From: Rhodothermia bacterium | Lineage (GTDB): Bacteria > Bacteroidota > Rhodothermia > Balneolales > Balneolaceae | Direction of reading: 5' to 3' | DNA: 64,000 nucleotides | Assembly: GCA_030427885.1 (NCBI GenBank) | Contig: JAUICM010000001.1 | Span: 434,001-498,000, forward strand | Shown here: piece by piece, positions 52,988 through 62,054 of the stretch | How the letters are laid out: every line of letters begins with the position of its first letter | Position numbering within the stretch: the stretch's first letter is position 1 | Translations under genes and position numbers: made by a program | The notes under the pieces: model-generated | Told to the model about the DNA's origin: nothing | Database searches by the model: none | What the model saw: only the letters and a program-made list of their open reading frames with translations

Positions 52988-55435
52988 ATGACTCCGTACC
53001 AGTTTCTGCTCACACACAAATGGAAGATATTATTCTGCATATATCTGCTATCCATTTTCTTTTCAGCTTTCACAAAAACTCAGTTAACACCGGATTTTTT
53101 TCCGGAAGAACTGAATTCAGATCAACCAACAATAGTTTATCTGGCTGACCCTGGAACCGAAGACAAAAAACTCATAAATGAACTATCATTAGCTTTTAAT
53201 GTTGTTGTACCCGGTGATGATCCTTCAATTAAAGACGGACATGAACTTTCCTTTATAAATCGATCAAAAGCACTTAAGCAAAAACTTCAGGACAAGAATA
53301 TAGGGAAATACCATCTTATCGGATCAGGAGTGATGGGAAGTGTGGCAATGAATCTGGCCGTGATCGATTCGAATCAGGTACAATCACTGGCTTTGGTTTC
53401 TTCTTATGGTGTCGAAGAATTTGAATTACTGGGTGGATACCATCTGAATCATGCCATTTACTCCTTCAGGTACGGGAGTCTGATCCTGTTAAAATACCTG
53501 ATCCCTGATTTTGGGACTATTGAGCGAATAGATGAATGGATCCATACCACTCGAATTCAACTAAATTCTGATCAGCGAAAGATCCGGAAAACGATCTCAA
53601 GAATAGATCAGCCCGTGTTATTGATTCATATTGAAGATTCAGGTCAGTTAGAAGGATTGTCGTTAGAGCATAAGCGTATTATACCGCAAAGTATTTACCT
53701 ATCAGTTAATGCAGCTAGTGACAAATACCGCAGAGAGATCATAAAATTCTTGGCTTCTTTTGATGATGGAAATGCCGTTTCAAGATTCGATGCTTCACCA
53801 GACAGGCTTGCAGCTTCTGTTTTACCTTTTGATAAAGGAAACAGTGTAAGAGCTTCAGGAAAAAGCTTATGGATGCTGATGTTATTCATCTTCATGGCAA
53901 CAATGGTATCCGAGGATCTAACATGCATTGGAACTGGACTCTTGGTCGCGCAGGGAGTTATAGGATTTATTCCCGGTACTGCAGCCTGTTTGATCGGGAT
54001 TTTTGCAGGTGATATGGGCATTTATCTTGGAGGACGTCTTTTAGGAAGAGGAGCGCTGACCAAAGCTCCTTTTAAATGGTTTATTACAGAAACAGATATA
54101 CAGAAATCTCATCAATGGTTTCAGTCAAAGGGACCTGCCATTATTCTTGCAAGCAGATTTATCCCCGGAAGCCGTTTTCCAACATATTTAAGTGCCGGTA
54201 TTATCGGTGCTGGCTTTTGGATGTTTATGATCTTCTTTGGGCTGGCAGCGCTGATTTGGACTCCGATTCTTGTTGGTGTTTCTATGAAGATAGGTCAGCA
54301 AATGATCAGTTACTTCGCACTGTACCAGGATTATGCCTTATGGGTTTTTATAGGTCTCTTGATCTCGATGTACTTCATTTTTAAAGTGCTCATACCATCT
54401 TTTACTTTTAAAGGACGCAGATTGCTTGTAGGCAAATTCAACAGGATCACACAGTGGGAATTCTGGCCATCGTATGTGATCTATTTCCCGGCTTGTTTCT
54501 ACATCATCTGGCTTTGGTTCAGGTACAGAAGCATAACCGTTTTTTCAGCAGCAAACCCGGGTATTGAAGATGGTGGCTTTATTAAAGAATCTAAGTCAGG
54601 GATACTGAATTCAATATCGAAGACAGATAGCCTTGCATGTTTTGAACTTATCGAAAACACTGATAGTCATGAAAGTCTGGATTGTGTAATCGATTTTATG
54701 AGCAGAAATGAATTAAATTTTCCCATTGTATTGAAACCTGATACCGGAGAGAGGGGGAACGGTGTTTTGATCCCAAAAGGTGAAACCGAGCTCAAAGCAT
54801 CCCTGAAAAAAATGGGGGATAGATTTATTATTCAGGAATATATTGACGGTTCTGAATTCGGTGTTTTTTATATCAGGTTCCCGGAAGAAGAGACCGGATC
54901 GATCTTTTCAGTAACCCGAAAAGAATACATGAAAATTAAAGGCGATGGGAGGCATACTTTAGAAGAGTTAATCCTCTTACATGATCGGGCTGTAAGCCTT
55001 GCAGAAGTTCATATAGACAGACATGCTGAACATTTGTATGATGTACCTTCTGATGGAGAATTGATCCCATTAGTGGAATTAGGAACCCACGCCAGGGGAG
55101 CCCTGTTTTATGATGCTTCAGATGTGGTAACTCCGGAACTTGAAAAAGAAATAGATCTGATTAGCAAGAGTTTTGAAGGATTCTTCTTTGGCAGATACGA
55201 TATTAAAGTCCCAGATGAAGAACATTTGAAAACAGGCAAGGGTATTAAAGTTATAGAACTTAATGGCGTTACTTCAGAATCAACGGACATATACGATCCA
55301 AAGAATTCATACTTCAATGCGGTTAGGGTGCTGTGTAAACAGTGGAAGATTGCCTACGAGATCGGATATCAGAACAGAAAATTGAATCCTGATGCCGGAT
55401 CAGGCTTATTAAGGCTTCTGTCGTTATTGCGCTAA
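52988..55435 (+). CDS. Hydrolase-like/DedA/ATP-grasp triple fusion membrane protein
   Basis: This protein has 815 residues. A membrane helix (12-28) leads to an alpha/beta-hydrolase-like domain (45-255) whose elbow reads IGSGVMGS, with Gly where the nucleophile Ser is expected. Residues 300-470 are a DedA domain (IGIFAGDMGIYLGGRLLGRG, ASRFIPGSRFPTYLSAG). One or two more helices follow, near 455-510. Residues 575-800 are an ATP-grasp domain (VLKPDTGERGNGV, VIELNGVTSEST). DedA proteins flip or scramble lipids; ATP-grasp ligates amines. Together with the acyltransferases it may modify and move an amino-acid lipid. Function is unproven. Confidence 0.78.
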   Translation: MTPYQFLLTHKWKILFCIYLLSIFFSAFTKTQLTPDFFPEELNSDQPTIVYLADPGTEDKKLINELSLAFNVVVPGDDPSIKDGHELSFINRSKALKQKLQDKNIGKYHLIGSGVMGSVAMNLAVIDSNQVQSLALVSSYGVEEFELLGGYHLNHAIYSFRYGSLILLKYLIPDFGTIERIDEWIHTTRIQLNSDQRKIRKTISRIDQPVLLIHIEDSGQLEGLSLEHKRIIPQSIYLSVNAASDKYRREIIKFLASFDDGNAVSRFDASPDRLAASVLPFDKGNSVRASGKSLWMLMLFIFMATMVSEDLTCIGTGLLVAQGVIGFIPGTAACLIGIFAGDMGIYLGGRLLGRGALTKAPFKWFITETDIQKSHQWFQSKGPAIILASRFIPGSRFPTYLSAGIIGAGFWMFMIFFGLAALIWTPILVGVSMKIGQQMISYFALYQDYALWVFIGLLISMYFIFKVLIPSFTFKGRRLLVGKFNRITQWEFWPSYVIYFPACFYIIWLWFRYRSITVFSAANPGIEDGGFIKESKSGILNSISKTDSLACFELIENTDSHESLDCVIDFMSRNELNFPIVLKPDTGERGNGVLIPKGETELKASLKKMGDRFIIQEYIDGSEFGVFYIRFPEEETGSIFSVTRKEYMKIKGDGRHTLEELILLHDRAVSLAEVHIDRHAEHLYDVPSDGELIPLVELGTHARGALFYDASDVVTPELEKEIDLISKSFEGFFFGRYDIKVPDEEHLKTGKGIKVIELNGVTSESTDIYDPKNSYFNAVRVLCKQWKIAYEIGYQNRKLNPDAGSGLLRLLSLLR

Positions 55436-55914
55436 AATTTCATCCTTCTGGAGGAAAAGAAAGAAGTAAGCAGATATTGGCAATCAGCCTCCAGAATACC
55501 CTGAATGATCTCTGCACGGTGATTCAGTTGGTGATTCTGAGCTATATTGAAGACACTTCCACAAGCTCCAGCTTTCGAATCGGATGCTCCGTACACAACA
55601 GTTCCGATCTTCGACCAAACCAAAGCTCCCGCACACATAGGGCAGGGCTCAAGCGTAACATAAAGTGTACATTCAGAAAGATACTTCTCACCCAGAGTAT
55701 CACAAGCTGCTGAGATAGCAAGCATCTCTGCATGAGCGGTTGGATCGTTCAATCTTTCAACCTGATTATAGCCTTTACCCACGATCTGATTATTGTGAAC
55801 TACAATTGCCCCTACAGGAACTTCGCCTTCTTCAAAGGCTTTTTCAGCCAGTTGTATAGCCTTTACCATAAATCGTTGATGGGATTGCCAAATTGGCTCA
55901 TCAGAATTACTCAT
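55432..55914 (-). CDS. tadA: tRNA-specific adenosine deaminase
   Basis: This 160-residue protein deaminates A34 to inosine in tRNA-Arg. The zinc site is AHAEMLAI with catalytic Glu plus EPCPMCAGALVWSKIGTVVYGA. The C-terminal SSFFSSRRMKF is the usual end. It converges with and overlaps the triple-fusion gene by 4 bases. Confidence 0.93.
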   Translation of the reverse strand: MSNSDEPIWQSHQRFMVKAIQLAEKAFEEGEVPVGAIVVHNNQIVGKGYNQVERLNDPTAHAEMLAISAACDTLGEKYLSECTLYVTLEPCPMCAGALVWSKIGTVVYGASDSKAGACGSVFNIAQNHQLNHRAEIIQGILEADCQYLLTSFFSSRRMKF

Positions 55915-55972
55915 TGAACTTGCTTGATGTTTTTGAATTTCTCACATTCGGGCTCAAATTAAATCAATTCAG

Positions 55973-56515
55973 ATGCAAAAAGTAGCAGAAAGTATCCGGG
56001 ATTATCTCCTTGAGAACATCAGAACCATTCCTGACTTCCCGAAACCCGGAATTCAATTCAAGGATATCACCACTTTGCTATCCGATAAAAAAGCACTCAG
56101 GTTAACTTCTTTTTTACTTTCAGAACCGTATCTGGATATGGATGTGGATTATGTAGTTGGACTGGAATCAAGAGGTTTTCTTTTTGGTACAAATATGGCC
56201 CAGGATCTTAACGCCGGTTTTGTACCCGTCCGTAAACCAGGAAAACTTCCAGCAGAGACTATTTCAGAAACTTATTCGCTCGAATATGGTGAGGATTCTC
56301 TGGAGATGCATAAAGATGCATTTGCTCATGGAACAAAAGTAGTGATCCACGATGATCTTATTGCAACAGGAGGTTCTGCTGCAGCAGCTACAAAGCTTGT
56401 GGAACGTTTAGGAGGGGAAGTGGTAGGTTATTCCTTCATAATGGAGCTTGGCTTTTTAAATGGGAGAGAAGCACTTAGTAAAACCGCTCCTGTTGAAAGC
56501 ATTATTATTCTCTGA
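55973..56515 (+). CDS. apt: Adenine phosphoribosyltransferase
   Basis: This 180-residue purine-salvage enzyme makes AMP from adenine and PRPP. IRTIPDFPKPGIQFKDITTLL opens the family, GLESRGFLFG is the conserved substrate loop and VVIHDDLIATGGSAAAA is the PRPP site. The length is typical. It is divergent from tadA, with 58 bases between them. Confidence 0.96.
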   Translation: MQKVAESIRDYLLENIRTIPDFPKPGIQFKDITTLLSDKKALRLTSFLLSEPYLDMDVDYVVGLESRGFLFGTNMAQDLNAGFVPVRKPGKLPAETISETYSLEYGEDSLEMHKDAFAHGTKVVIHDDLIATGGSAAAATKLVERLGGEVVGYSFIMELGFLNGREALSKTAPVESIIIL

Positions 56516-56581
56516 GCCAGAAACAAAATTCTATATCTGGTCTATAATTAATTGTAAACCAAAGCAATTAAGGAGGACCAG

Positions 56582-57076
56582 ATGGCTGCCTTTCATAAAA
56601 TTTCATTATTTGTACTCGTTGCAGGCGCATTAGTATTTCAGGGATGCAATAAATCCCTGGTAGTCAAGAATGTAAATTATGCTCAGCAACTCGAGACCGT
56701 TTTAGTTCCAGATTCGAACGGAGATGTCAAGGACGTTCGTCACGGAATAAGCTATTCCATTTTGCCATTTCAATTCGAAGAATTTCAGGATACAAGCTCT
56801 GTTCAGGTTACTGAAGTCAGAATGATCCGAAATTCAGATGGATATTATTTTATCACAGCTGACAGATTTAAACATGTATATGTGATGGCTCCTAAACAAG
56901 GAGAGCTGAAATTGAAAAAGAAGATACTTGTGGATGAACAAGGTCTTTTATCACCTGCCTTCAACTGGAGAGTACCAAATGTCCAATTGGTGAATAGACA
57001 AACAAACGAAGTATTCCTGATGGATGAGGAAGGACTGTCAAAAACTAATGATAAAGATAAGGAGAGTAAGTCATGA
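56582..57076 (+). CDS. Small lipoprotein, unknown
   Basis: This 164-residue protein has lipobox VFQGC. It is otherwise beta-rich (YSILPFQFEEF, VTEVRMIRNSDGYYFITAD) with a charged, Lys-rich C-terminus. No family recognised. A strong AGGAGG at 56571-56576 precedes it, and its stop overlaps the next start (ATGA), so the two are a translational pair. Confidence 0.72.
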   Translation: MAAFHKISLFVLVAGALVFQGCNKSLVVKNVNYAQQLETVLVPDSNGDVKDVRHGISYSILPFQFEEFQDTSSVQVTEVRMIRNSDGYYFITADRFKHVYVMAPKQGELKLKKKILVDEQGLLSPAFNWRVPNVQLVNRQTNEVFLMDEEGLSKTNDKDKESKS

Positions 57077-58314
57077 GAAAAATAAACCGAACATTAGGGA
57101 TTATTGTATTTGCTGTAGTATTGATCTCAAATTCAGCAATTGCTCAGAATAGCGATCATGATATCAAAACTGGTTTTTCAGAGAAATATGACAGCCTTGA
57201 ATACGCTGTAACGAGTGCTAAAAGCGTAGCAGATATTGACAGTCTGATCCTGGAGGTTAATGCCTTGGATAAAGGTTACTCAGATCATGTGGAGATTTTG
57301 GATAATGCTTTATACCCATCTTCGTATAGCGCTGAAATGACCGCTTTGTATCGCAGTATAAATACTGCAGAACAAAAGTTGTTGATCATTGAAAATCAAA
57401 GTGAGAGACTATCAAAACTAGGAAATGAACTGGCTCAGTATAAATCTGAACTCGATATCATGAATAAAAAAACGGATTCTCTACGCACAGCCATTGCCCG
57501 ATCTCATGATAGTGAAGAAAGGCTTTCGAAACTGGTTACCAGCTATCGCGAAAGTCTTGAGCGACGAGATGAGCTTGTAATGAATGTGATTGATTCAATG
57601 CTGGTATCCTACAATGGCATGAATAGTGCTAAACTTCAGGAACTTGCAGATGGTGTTGAAAGTGGTAGGATTAATCCGGATAACAATCCATTGAACCTGA
57701 TTAGTGCTGTGATAGAAGAGAATACTGAATATTCTAAATCAAACGGAAGGGCTCTTTCTGTTGATGACCACTTAAGAATGTATGCTGTACAACGGCATTT
57801 TGAAGAAGCCTGGGACCAGATCGGCGATCGAATGATCTATGTGTACGGTGGAAATACAAAGAAACAGTGGGAAAATTCCATTGACAGCAAAATGAAAGAA
57901 TGGAGAATGAGTACTTCTAAAAACATGTGGAAATCAATGGATAACTACCTTGAATTCTCAAATGTGGAACTCAGTGCTTTTGATAATAACTACAGCTTTT
58001 TTGTAGCCCTAGATAAATTCGTCAAAGATGCAAAAGAGGAAAGTAAATCTCAGGTCCTTTCTTCAGAAAGCTATGATGATTACAAGAAATTCCAGGAATT
58101 TTGGTCCGGAAAGATCAAAAATGAATGGAGTAATCTGGTACAGGATGCTGAGGTGCTGACAGTAGCACAAATTTCTACTATTGATCAGCAGCTCAGTGGC
58201 TGGGAAGCAGAGGCAAGACCTATTCATCCTTTGATCCTTATTTTGCTGGTATTAACCGGCGTGGCTTTGCTTGGCTTTATGTTTGTTATGTTCAAAACAA
58301 GAAGCGCACGTTGA
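57073..58314 (+). CDS. Coiled-coil envelope protein with C-terminal membrane helix
   Basis: This 413-residue protein has a signal peptide cut near SAIAQN. A helical, heptad-like region over about 95-170 (QSERLSKLGNELAQYKSEL) suggests a coiled coil. A Trp-rich helical middle follows (KMKEWRMSTSKNMWKSMDN), and the end has a membrane helix (PLILILLVLTGVALLGFMFVMF) with a short basic tail. It probably sits in the inner membrane with a large periplasmic part. No family recognised. It is coupled to the lipoprotein before it. Confidence 0.7.
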   Translation: MRKINRTLGIIVFAVVLISNSAIAQNSDHDIKTGFSEKYDSLEYAVTSAKSVADIDSLILEVNALDKGYSDHVEILDNALYPSSYSAEMTALYRSINTAEQKLLIIENQSERLSKLGNELAQYKSELDIMNKKTDSLRTAIARSHDSEERLSKLVTSYRESLERRDELVMNVIDSMLVSYNGMNSAKLQELADGVESGRINPDNNPLNLISAVIEENTEYSKSNGRALSVDDHLRMYAVQRHFEEAWDQIGDRMIYVYGGNTKKQWENSIDSKMKEWRMSTSKNMWKSMDNYLEFSNVELSAFDNNYSFFVALDKFVKDAKEESKSQVLSSESYDDYKKFQEFWSGKIKNEWSNLVQDAEVLTVAQISTIDQQLSGWEAEARPIHPLILILLVLTGVALLGFMFVMFKTRSAR

Positions 58315-58331
58315 ACCATTTCACAAAATTT

Positions 58332-58367
58332 AAGCCTCATGCATAATAATGTATGAGGCTTTTTTTG
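58332..58367 (+). terminator. Terminator of the lipoprotein/coiled-coil pair
   Basis: AAGCCTCAT (58332-58340) and ATGAGGCTT (58353-58361) form the stem, extended by CAT/ATG pairs, and a T-run follows to 58366. Confidence 0.88.
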
Positions 58368-58417
58368 TATCATCATTACAGTGGGTAAATAACAGTAACA
58401 AAATCATAATTATACAA

Positions 58418-58933
58418 ATGAAAAGATCTTCATTTCTTTTATTCGTTATTTCCCTCATCCTCGTAACGCCGCTTTCTGCCTTTCAGAATCAGGATTCGTT
58501 AAGTACTACTATTATTTTAGTCAGACATGCTGAAAAAGAAGGTACCGGCCGGGATCCCGTTTTAAGTAAAATGGGAATGAAAAGAGCTGAGAATTTAAGT
58601 CGCAAACTAGCTGAATATTCACTGGCAGAGATATACAGTACTCCTTTTAAACGAACCATGAACACTGCTAAACCTACCGCAGATGCTTTTGATTTGGAGA
58701 TAAATGAGTATATGCCTCGAGAAGAGATGTCCGACTTCATTCAGGGGATTATCGAAGAAAACAGAGGAAAAGCGGTATTGATTGTTGGCCATTCCAATAC
58801 TACACCGGGATTGGTAAATTTATTAATGGGAGAGAAACGTCTGGATGATCTCGAAGAAGATCAATACGGTGATCTGTTTATTATTTCTCTTTCTGAGTTA
58901 GGTGAAGGAAAGCTGATACTCGGCAGTTTCTGA
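58418..58933 (+). CDS. Secreted histidine-phosphatase-superfamily protein
   Basis: This 171-residue protein has start ATG 58418 (MKRSSFLLFVI), which begins a signal peptide cut near LSAFQ. The upstream ATG at 58349 lies inside the preceding terminator and is rejected. The RHG motif is ILVRHAEKEG, Arg in STPFKRTMNTAK, and the second His in LIVGHSNTTPG. SixA- or phytase-like enzymes of this size remove phosphate from proteins, sugars or phytate. Substrate unknown. Confidence 0.87.
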   Translation: MKRSSFLLFVISLILVTPLSAFQNQDSLSTTIILVRHAEKEGTGRDPVLSKMGMKRAENLSRKLAEYSLAEIYSTPFKRTMNTAKPTADAFDLEINEYMPREEMSDFIQGIIEENRGKAVLIVGHSNTTPGLVNLLMGEKRLDDLEEDQYGDLFIISLSELGEGKLILGSF

Positions 58934-61039
58934 TCATGGTAGAGAGAAGTATTTTCTAAGAAGCCATTCTGATCCCAGAAGCAGTAACACAAAAATAAAC
59001 CAGAATACATTTCTGACGGGAAAAGTGTACGATTCAACTTGTTCATTCTTTACCTGCAGGATCCCATCTGAATCGAGGTCTGACCAAAAAGAATCCAGAT
59101 CAGCAAAAGTGTAGAATCTGGCACCGGTTTCTGTTGCAAGTGTAGATAACAATTCATCGTTACGTACAGTATTTACGAGCTCAGTATTAGAGTCTTCCAC
59201 AAGGAATTCACCCGTCTGCTCATCGATATCGCGATCACCTTTTCGTGCGGCAGCGGTATAAGAGTATAAACCGGGAGACAATGAATTGATTTCCAGTTTA
59301 TAGGTACCTGAGCCTTCATTTTTCATATTGAAGGATCGTGGTTCATCACCCTCACTTTTAATGCTTACTTCAATTGACGCATCCGGTTCTGCTTCACCGC
59401 TTTCATTATTCAGGTTGGCATTGATAATTACCTGCTCCGAAATACCAAAAGACGATTTAGAAGGAGACACCTTTAGCATTCTGTTGTCAGGGTCGTTCGA
59501 CACCCATAGCGTAAGATTAGAGATCAGTTTGGTTACAAATTTACGCTCTTGTTCATTGGTACTTTGATATTGTCGGTACCAACCCCAGGCAGCGATCTCA
59601 GCCCGGCGAAGACTTCCTCTCTCAAGTACACCGATAAGTATATTCGGGGTATCTAATCCCTGAAATCTGCTATTAAAAAGGGTGGTTACGTCTGCAGCAT
59701 TGTTGACAGTCCTCAATGAACTGAATACAGGAGCAAGGTTGTCGTAATTCACTTCCGGCAGTTCCATAACAGGATGATCCGTATTATTTAACTGAGGCAC
59801 TAAAGCAAGTTCAAAAAGCTGATTCCCGATGTTATTAATAAAGGCAAACTCAGACAGATCAGTACTCCTCTTGTTTCGGGTCTTTGGAAGATTGATATAT
59901 AAAGAGGGAAGCTCCCTGAGAGGATCTAAAGTGGATACATTAAAACCCTGACCCGGTAATCCATGAAGGATCACCATATCAAAAGAGTTCATATCGGGGG
60001 TTGCCTGCTCCACAAAACGATTCCCCGAGATCCAGGTCAGTGTTTCAAGATCAATGTTTTTATCGTAGGATAGAATATCTCTTACCACACTTACGTCAGG
60101 ATGAATCTCAAAACTAATATGCAGGATTCTGATCTTACTGTCTGATACATCGATTGAAAAACTCTCTGTGTTATTCTCTGAATTCCATTCATCTGGCAGA
60201 GGCTGTACCTGAACAGAAAACTGTTTAAGTCCTGAAGTAGTAAGACTGATCTCAAAATCTACAGTTTGAACTTCATTATCTGTGTTGAAATCAACTTGTT
60301 TAGTTTCAAGTACATTTCCGCCAGAATCAAAAAGAGTAACGGAAACTGATTCCCCCGAAAACCCATTTTGTGATATATCTACAGAAACAGGATGGCGGGT
60401 ATCGGTATAGCCAACAGGATTAGATACAAGGTTGGATATGGTAATATCCCGGACCTGGGATGTATCACCTAATCCAATGGTATACAATGGAATAGATAGA
60501 TTAGAAGCCTGAATAGATGGATTCCTTCCAAAGGTAATGATACCATCACTGATGATAACAGCACCATCAAAATCATCTTCGAGTTCCTGAATTTGTGAGA
60601 CCGCCTTTGTAAGGTTGGTTTCGGTATCAAGCAACCGGAGTGAGTCTGGTCCCGAGATCTGCTTTGAATTAGACCCTATCGTAAAATATTCTATATCAAC
60701 TCCTGAATTATCAGTCAGGTTTAGCTGAGATAGCACCTCACGATAGGTATCAAAACCTTCATAATCTCCTTTACTGATAGCCATACTCTCAGAATCATCA
60801 AGGAGGAACAATAAACGTGGATTCTTAGGTACTGATTCTGATGAAAAGAAATAGGGATTCAGGAAAAGCAGCAAGATCACGAGTAAAGCAGTCGCTCTGA
60901 GCGTGATCAATAAAGCCCGCATTAAAGGAGGGATGCTTTTCAGCTTTTTATAGGAAAACCAGGAAATGAAAATAAGCGCAATGCTTATCAGTATTATTAC
61001 TAGAGAGGGTAAGGTATTTTGAAATCCCTGAAAATCCAC
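58934..61039 (-). CDS. Membrane protein with vWA-like domain
   Basis: This 701-residue protein has two N-terminal helices (about 13-60), then LLFLLDDSESMAI, a MIDAS-type D-x-S-x-S motif, and VIISDGIITFGRNP, typical of vWA domains. Beta-sandwich domains follow, and near the C-terminus there is a helix (FWFIFVLLLLGSEWLL). It sits after moxR, the usual MoxR-vWA arrangement in which the ATPase acts on a vWA partner. Bat-like. The exact substrate is unknown. Confidence 0.83.
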   Translation of the reverse strand: MDFQGFQNTLPSLVIILISIALIFISWFSYKKLKSIPPLMRALLITLRATALLVILLLFLNPYFFSSESVPKNPRLLFLLDDSESMAISKGDYEGFDTYREVLSQLNLTDNSGVDIEYFTIGSNSKQISGPDSLRLLDTETNLTKAVSQIQELEDDFDGAVIISDGIITFGRNPSIQASNLSIPLYTIGLGDTSQVRDITISNLVSNPVGYTDTRHPVSVDISQNGFSGESVSVTLFDSGGNVLETKQVDFNTDNEVQTVDFEISLTTSGLKQFSVQVQPLPDEWNSENNTESFSIDVSDSKIRILHISFEIHPDVSVVRDILSYDKNIDLETLTWISGNRFVEQATPDMNSFDMVILHGLPGQGFNVSTLDPLRELPSLYINLPKTRNKRSTDLSEFAFINNIGNQLFELALVPQLNNTDHPVMELPEVNYDNLAPVFSSLRTVNNAADVTTLFNSRFQGLDTPNILIGVLERGSLRRAEIAAWGWYRQYQSTNEQERKFVTKLISNLTLWVSNDPDNRMLKVSPSKSSFGISEQVIINANLNNESGEAEPDASIEVSIKSEGDEPRSFNMKNEGSGTYKLEINSLSPGLYSYTAAARKGDRDIDEQTGEFLVEDSNTELVNTVRNDELLSTLATETGARFYTFADLDSFWSDLDSDGILQVKNEQVESYTFPVRNVFWFIFVLLLLGSEWLLRKYFSLP

Positions 61040-61058
61040 ATTAACTCACTGGTTGATT

Positions 61059-62054
61059 CTAATGAACGTCATCCAGCAAGCGGCTGATCAGCTTTACTGT
61101 AGTGTAACCTTCGGCTTCCGCTGCATAATTATTAACGATCCTGTGGCGCAGCACAGGTTTCGCTAACTCACGAATATCTTCTTCTGTGACATTATAGCGA
61201 CCCTGAGAAAGTGCGCGTGCTTTTCCACCAAGGATCAGATACTGAGAAGCTCTTGGTCCTGCCCCCCAGCTCATATATTTTTTAATATAATCGGGAGCAA
61301 TACTGGATTCCGGGCGGGTCATCCCAACAAGTTTAACAGCATAGTCCAACACAGTTTCAGGCACAGGTACTTCTCTGACAAGTGACTGAAGTTCTTCGAT
61401 CTTGTCTTTATCAAGAACCGCATTCAACTCATATTTTTGTTTAGAAGTTGTCTGACTAACAATAGCCTTTTCTTCCTCAAAACTTGGATAGTCGACCCAA
61501 ATGTTAAACATAAAACGGTCTAACTGAGCCTCAGGAAGCGGATATGTTCCTTCCTGCTCGATCGGGTTCTGAGTGGCAAGCACAAAGAATGGAGTATCAA
61601 GATCATAAGTAGTACCGGAAGCAGTAACATGATATTCCTGCATTCCTTCGAGCAAGGCGGCCTGAGTTTTTGGTGGAGTACGGTTGATCTCATCCGCTAA
61701 TACAATATTTGCGAAAATAGGCCCTTTGATAAACTTAAATTCCTTAGTGCCCTCATTTTTATTCTCTTCGATCACTTCAGTTCCGGTGATATCACCAGGC
61801 ATAAGATCAGGAGTAAACTGTATTCTGTTGAAGCTGAGATTAAGAGTATCAGCAAGTGTTCGGATCAAAAGGGTTTTGGCGAGTCCAGGGACTCCCACAA
61901 GCACACAATGTCCTCTGGAAAATAAACTGATCAAAAGCAGATCAATGATATCATCCTGCCCGATAACAGCTTTGTGAATCTCTTGTTTTATATTAGCGAA
62001 AGCCTGCTGAAATTCGTCTGCAAGCTTTACTGGGTCGTTAACCTCAACAGCCAT
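61059..62054 (-). CDS. MoxR-family AAA+ ATPase
   Basis: This 331-residue protein has Walker A VGVPGLAKTLLIRTL, Walker B IVLADEINRTPPKTQAALLE, sensor 1 FVLATQNPIEQEGTYPLPEAQLDRF and arginine-finger region, and ends with the helical lid. MoxR proteins act as chaperones for vWA partners. Its start shares one base with the end of the SurA-like gene, so the genes form an operon with the vWA protein. Confidence 0.94.
   Translation of the reverse strand: MAVEVNDPVKLADEFQQAFANIKQEIHKAVIGQDDIIDLLLISLFSRGHCVLVGVPGLAKTLLIRTLADTLNLSFNRIQFTPDLMPGDITGTEVIEENKNEGTKEFKFIKGPIFANIVLADEINRTPPKTQAALLEGMQEYHVTASGTTYDLDTPFFVLATQNPIEQEGTYPLPEAQLDRFMFNIWVDYPSFEEEKAIVSQTTSKQKYELNAVLDKDKIEELQSLVREVPVPETVLDYAVKLVGMTRPESSIAPDYIKKYMSWGAGPRASQYLILGGKARALSQGRYNVTEEDIRELAKPVLRHRIVNNYAAEAEGYTTVKLISRLLDDVH

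Noticed and set aside
58349-58417. Upstream ATG extension of the histidine phosphatase
   Set aside because: It begins inside the preceding terminator and would hide the signal peptide; ATG 58418 fits better.
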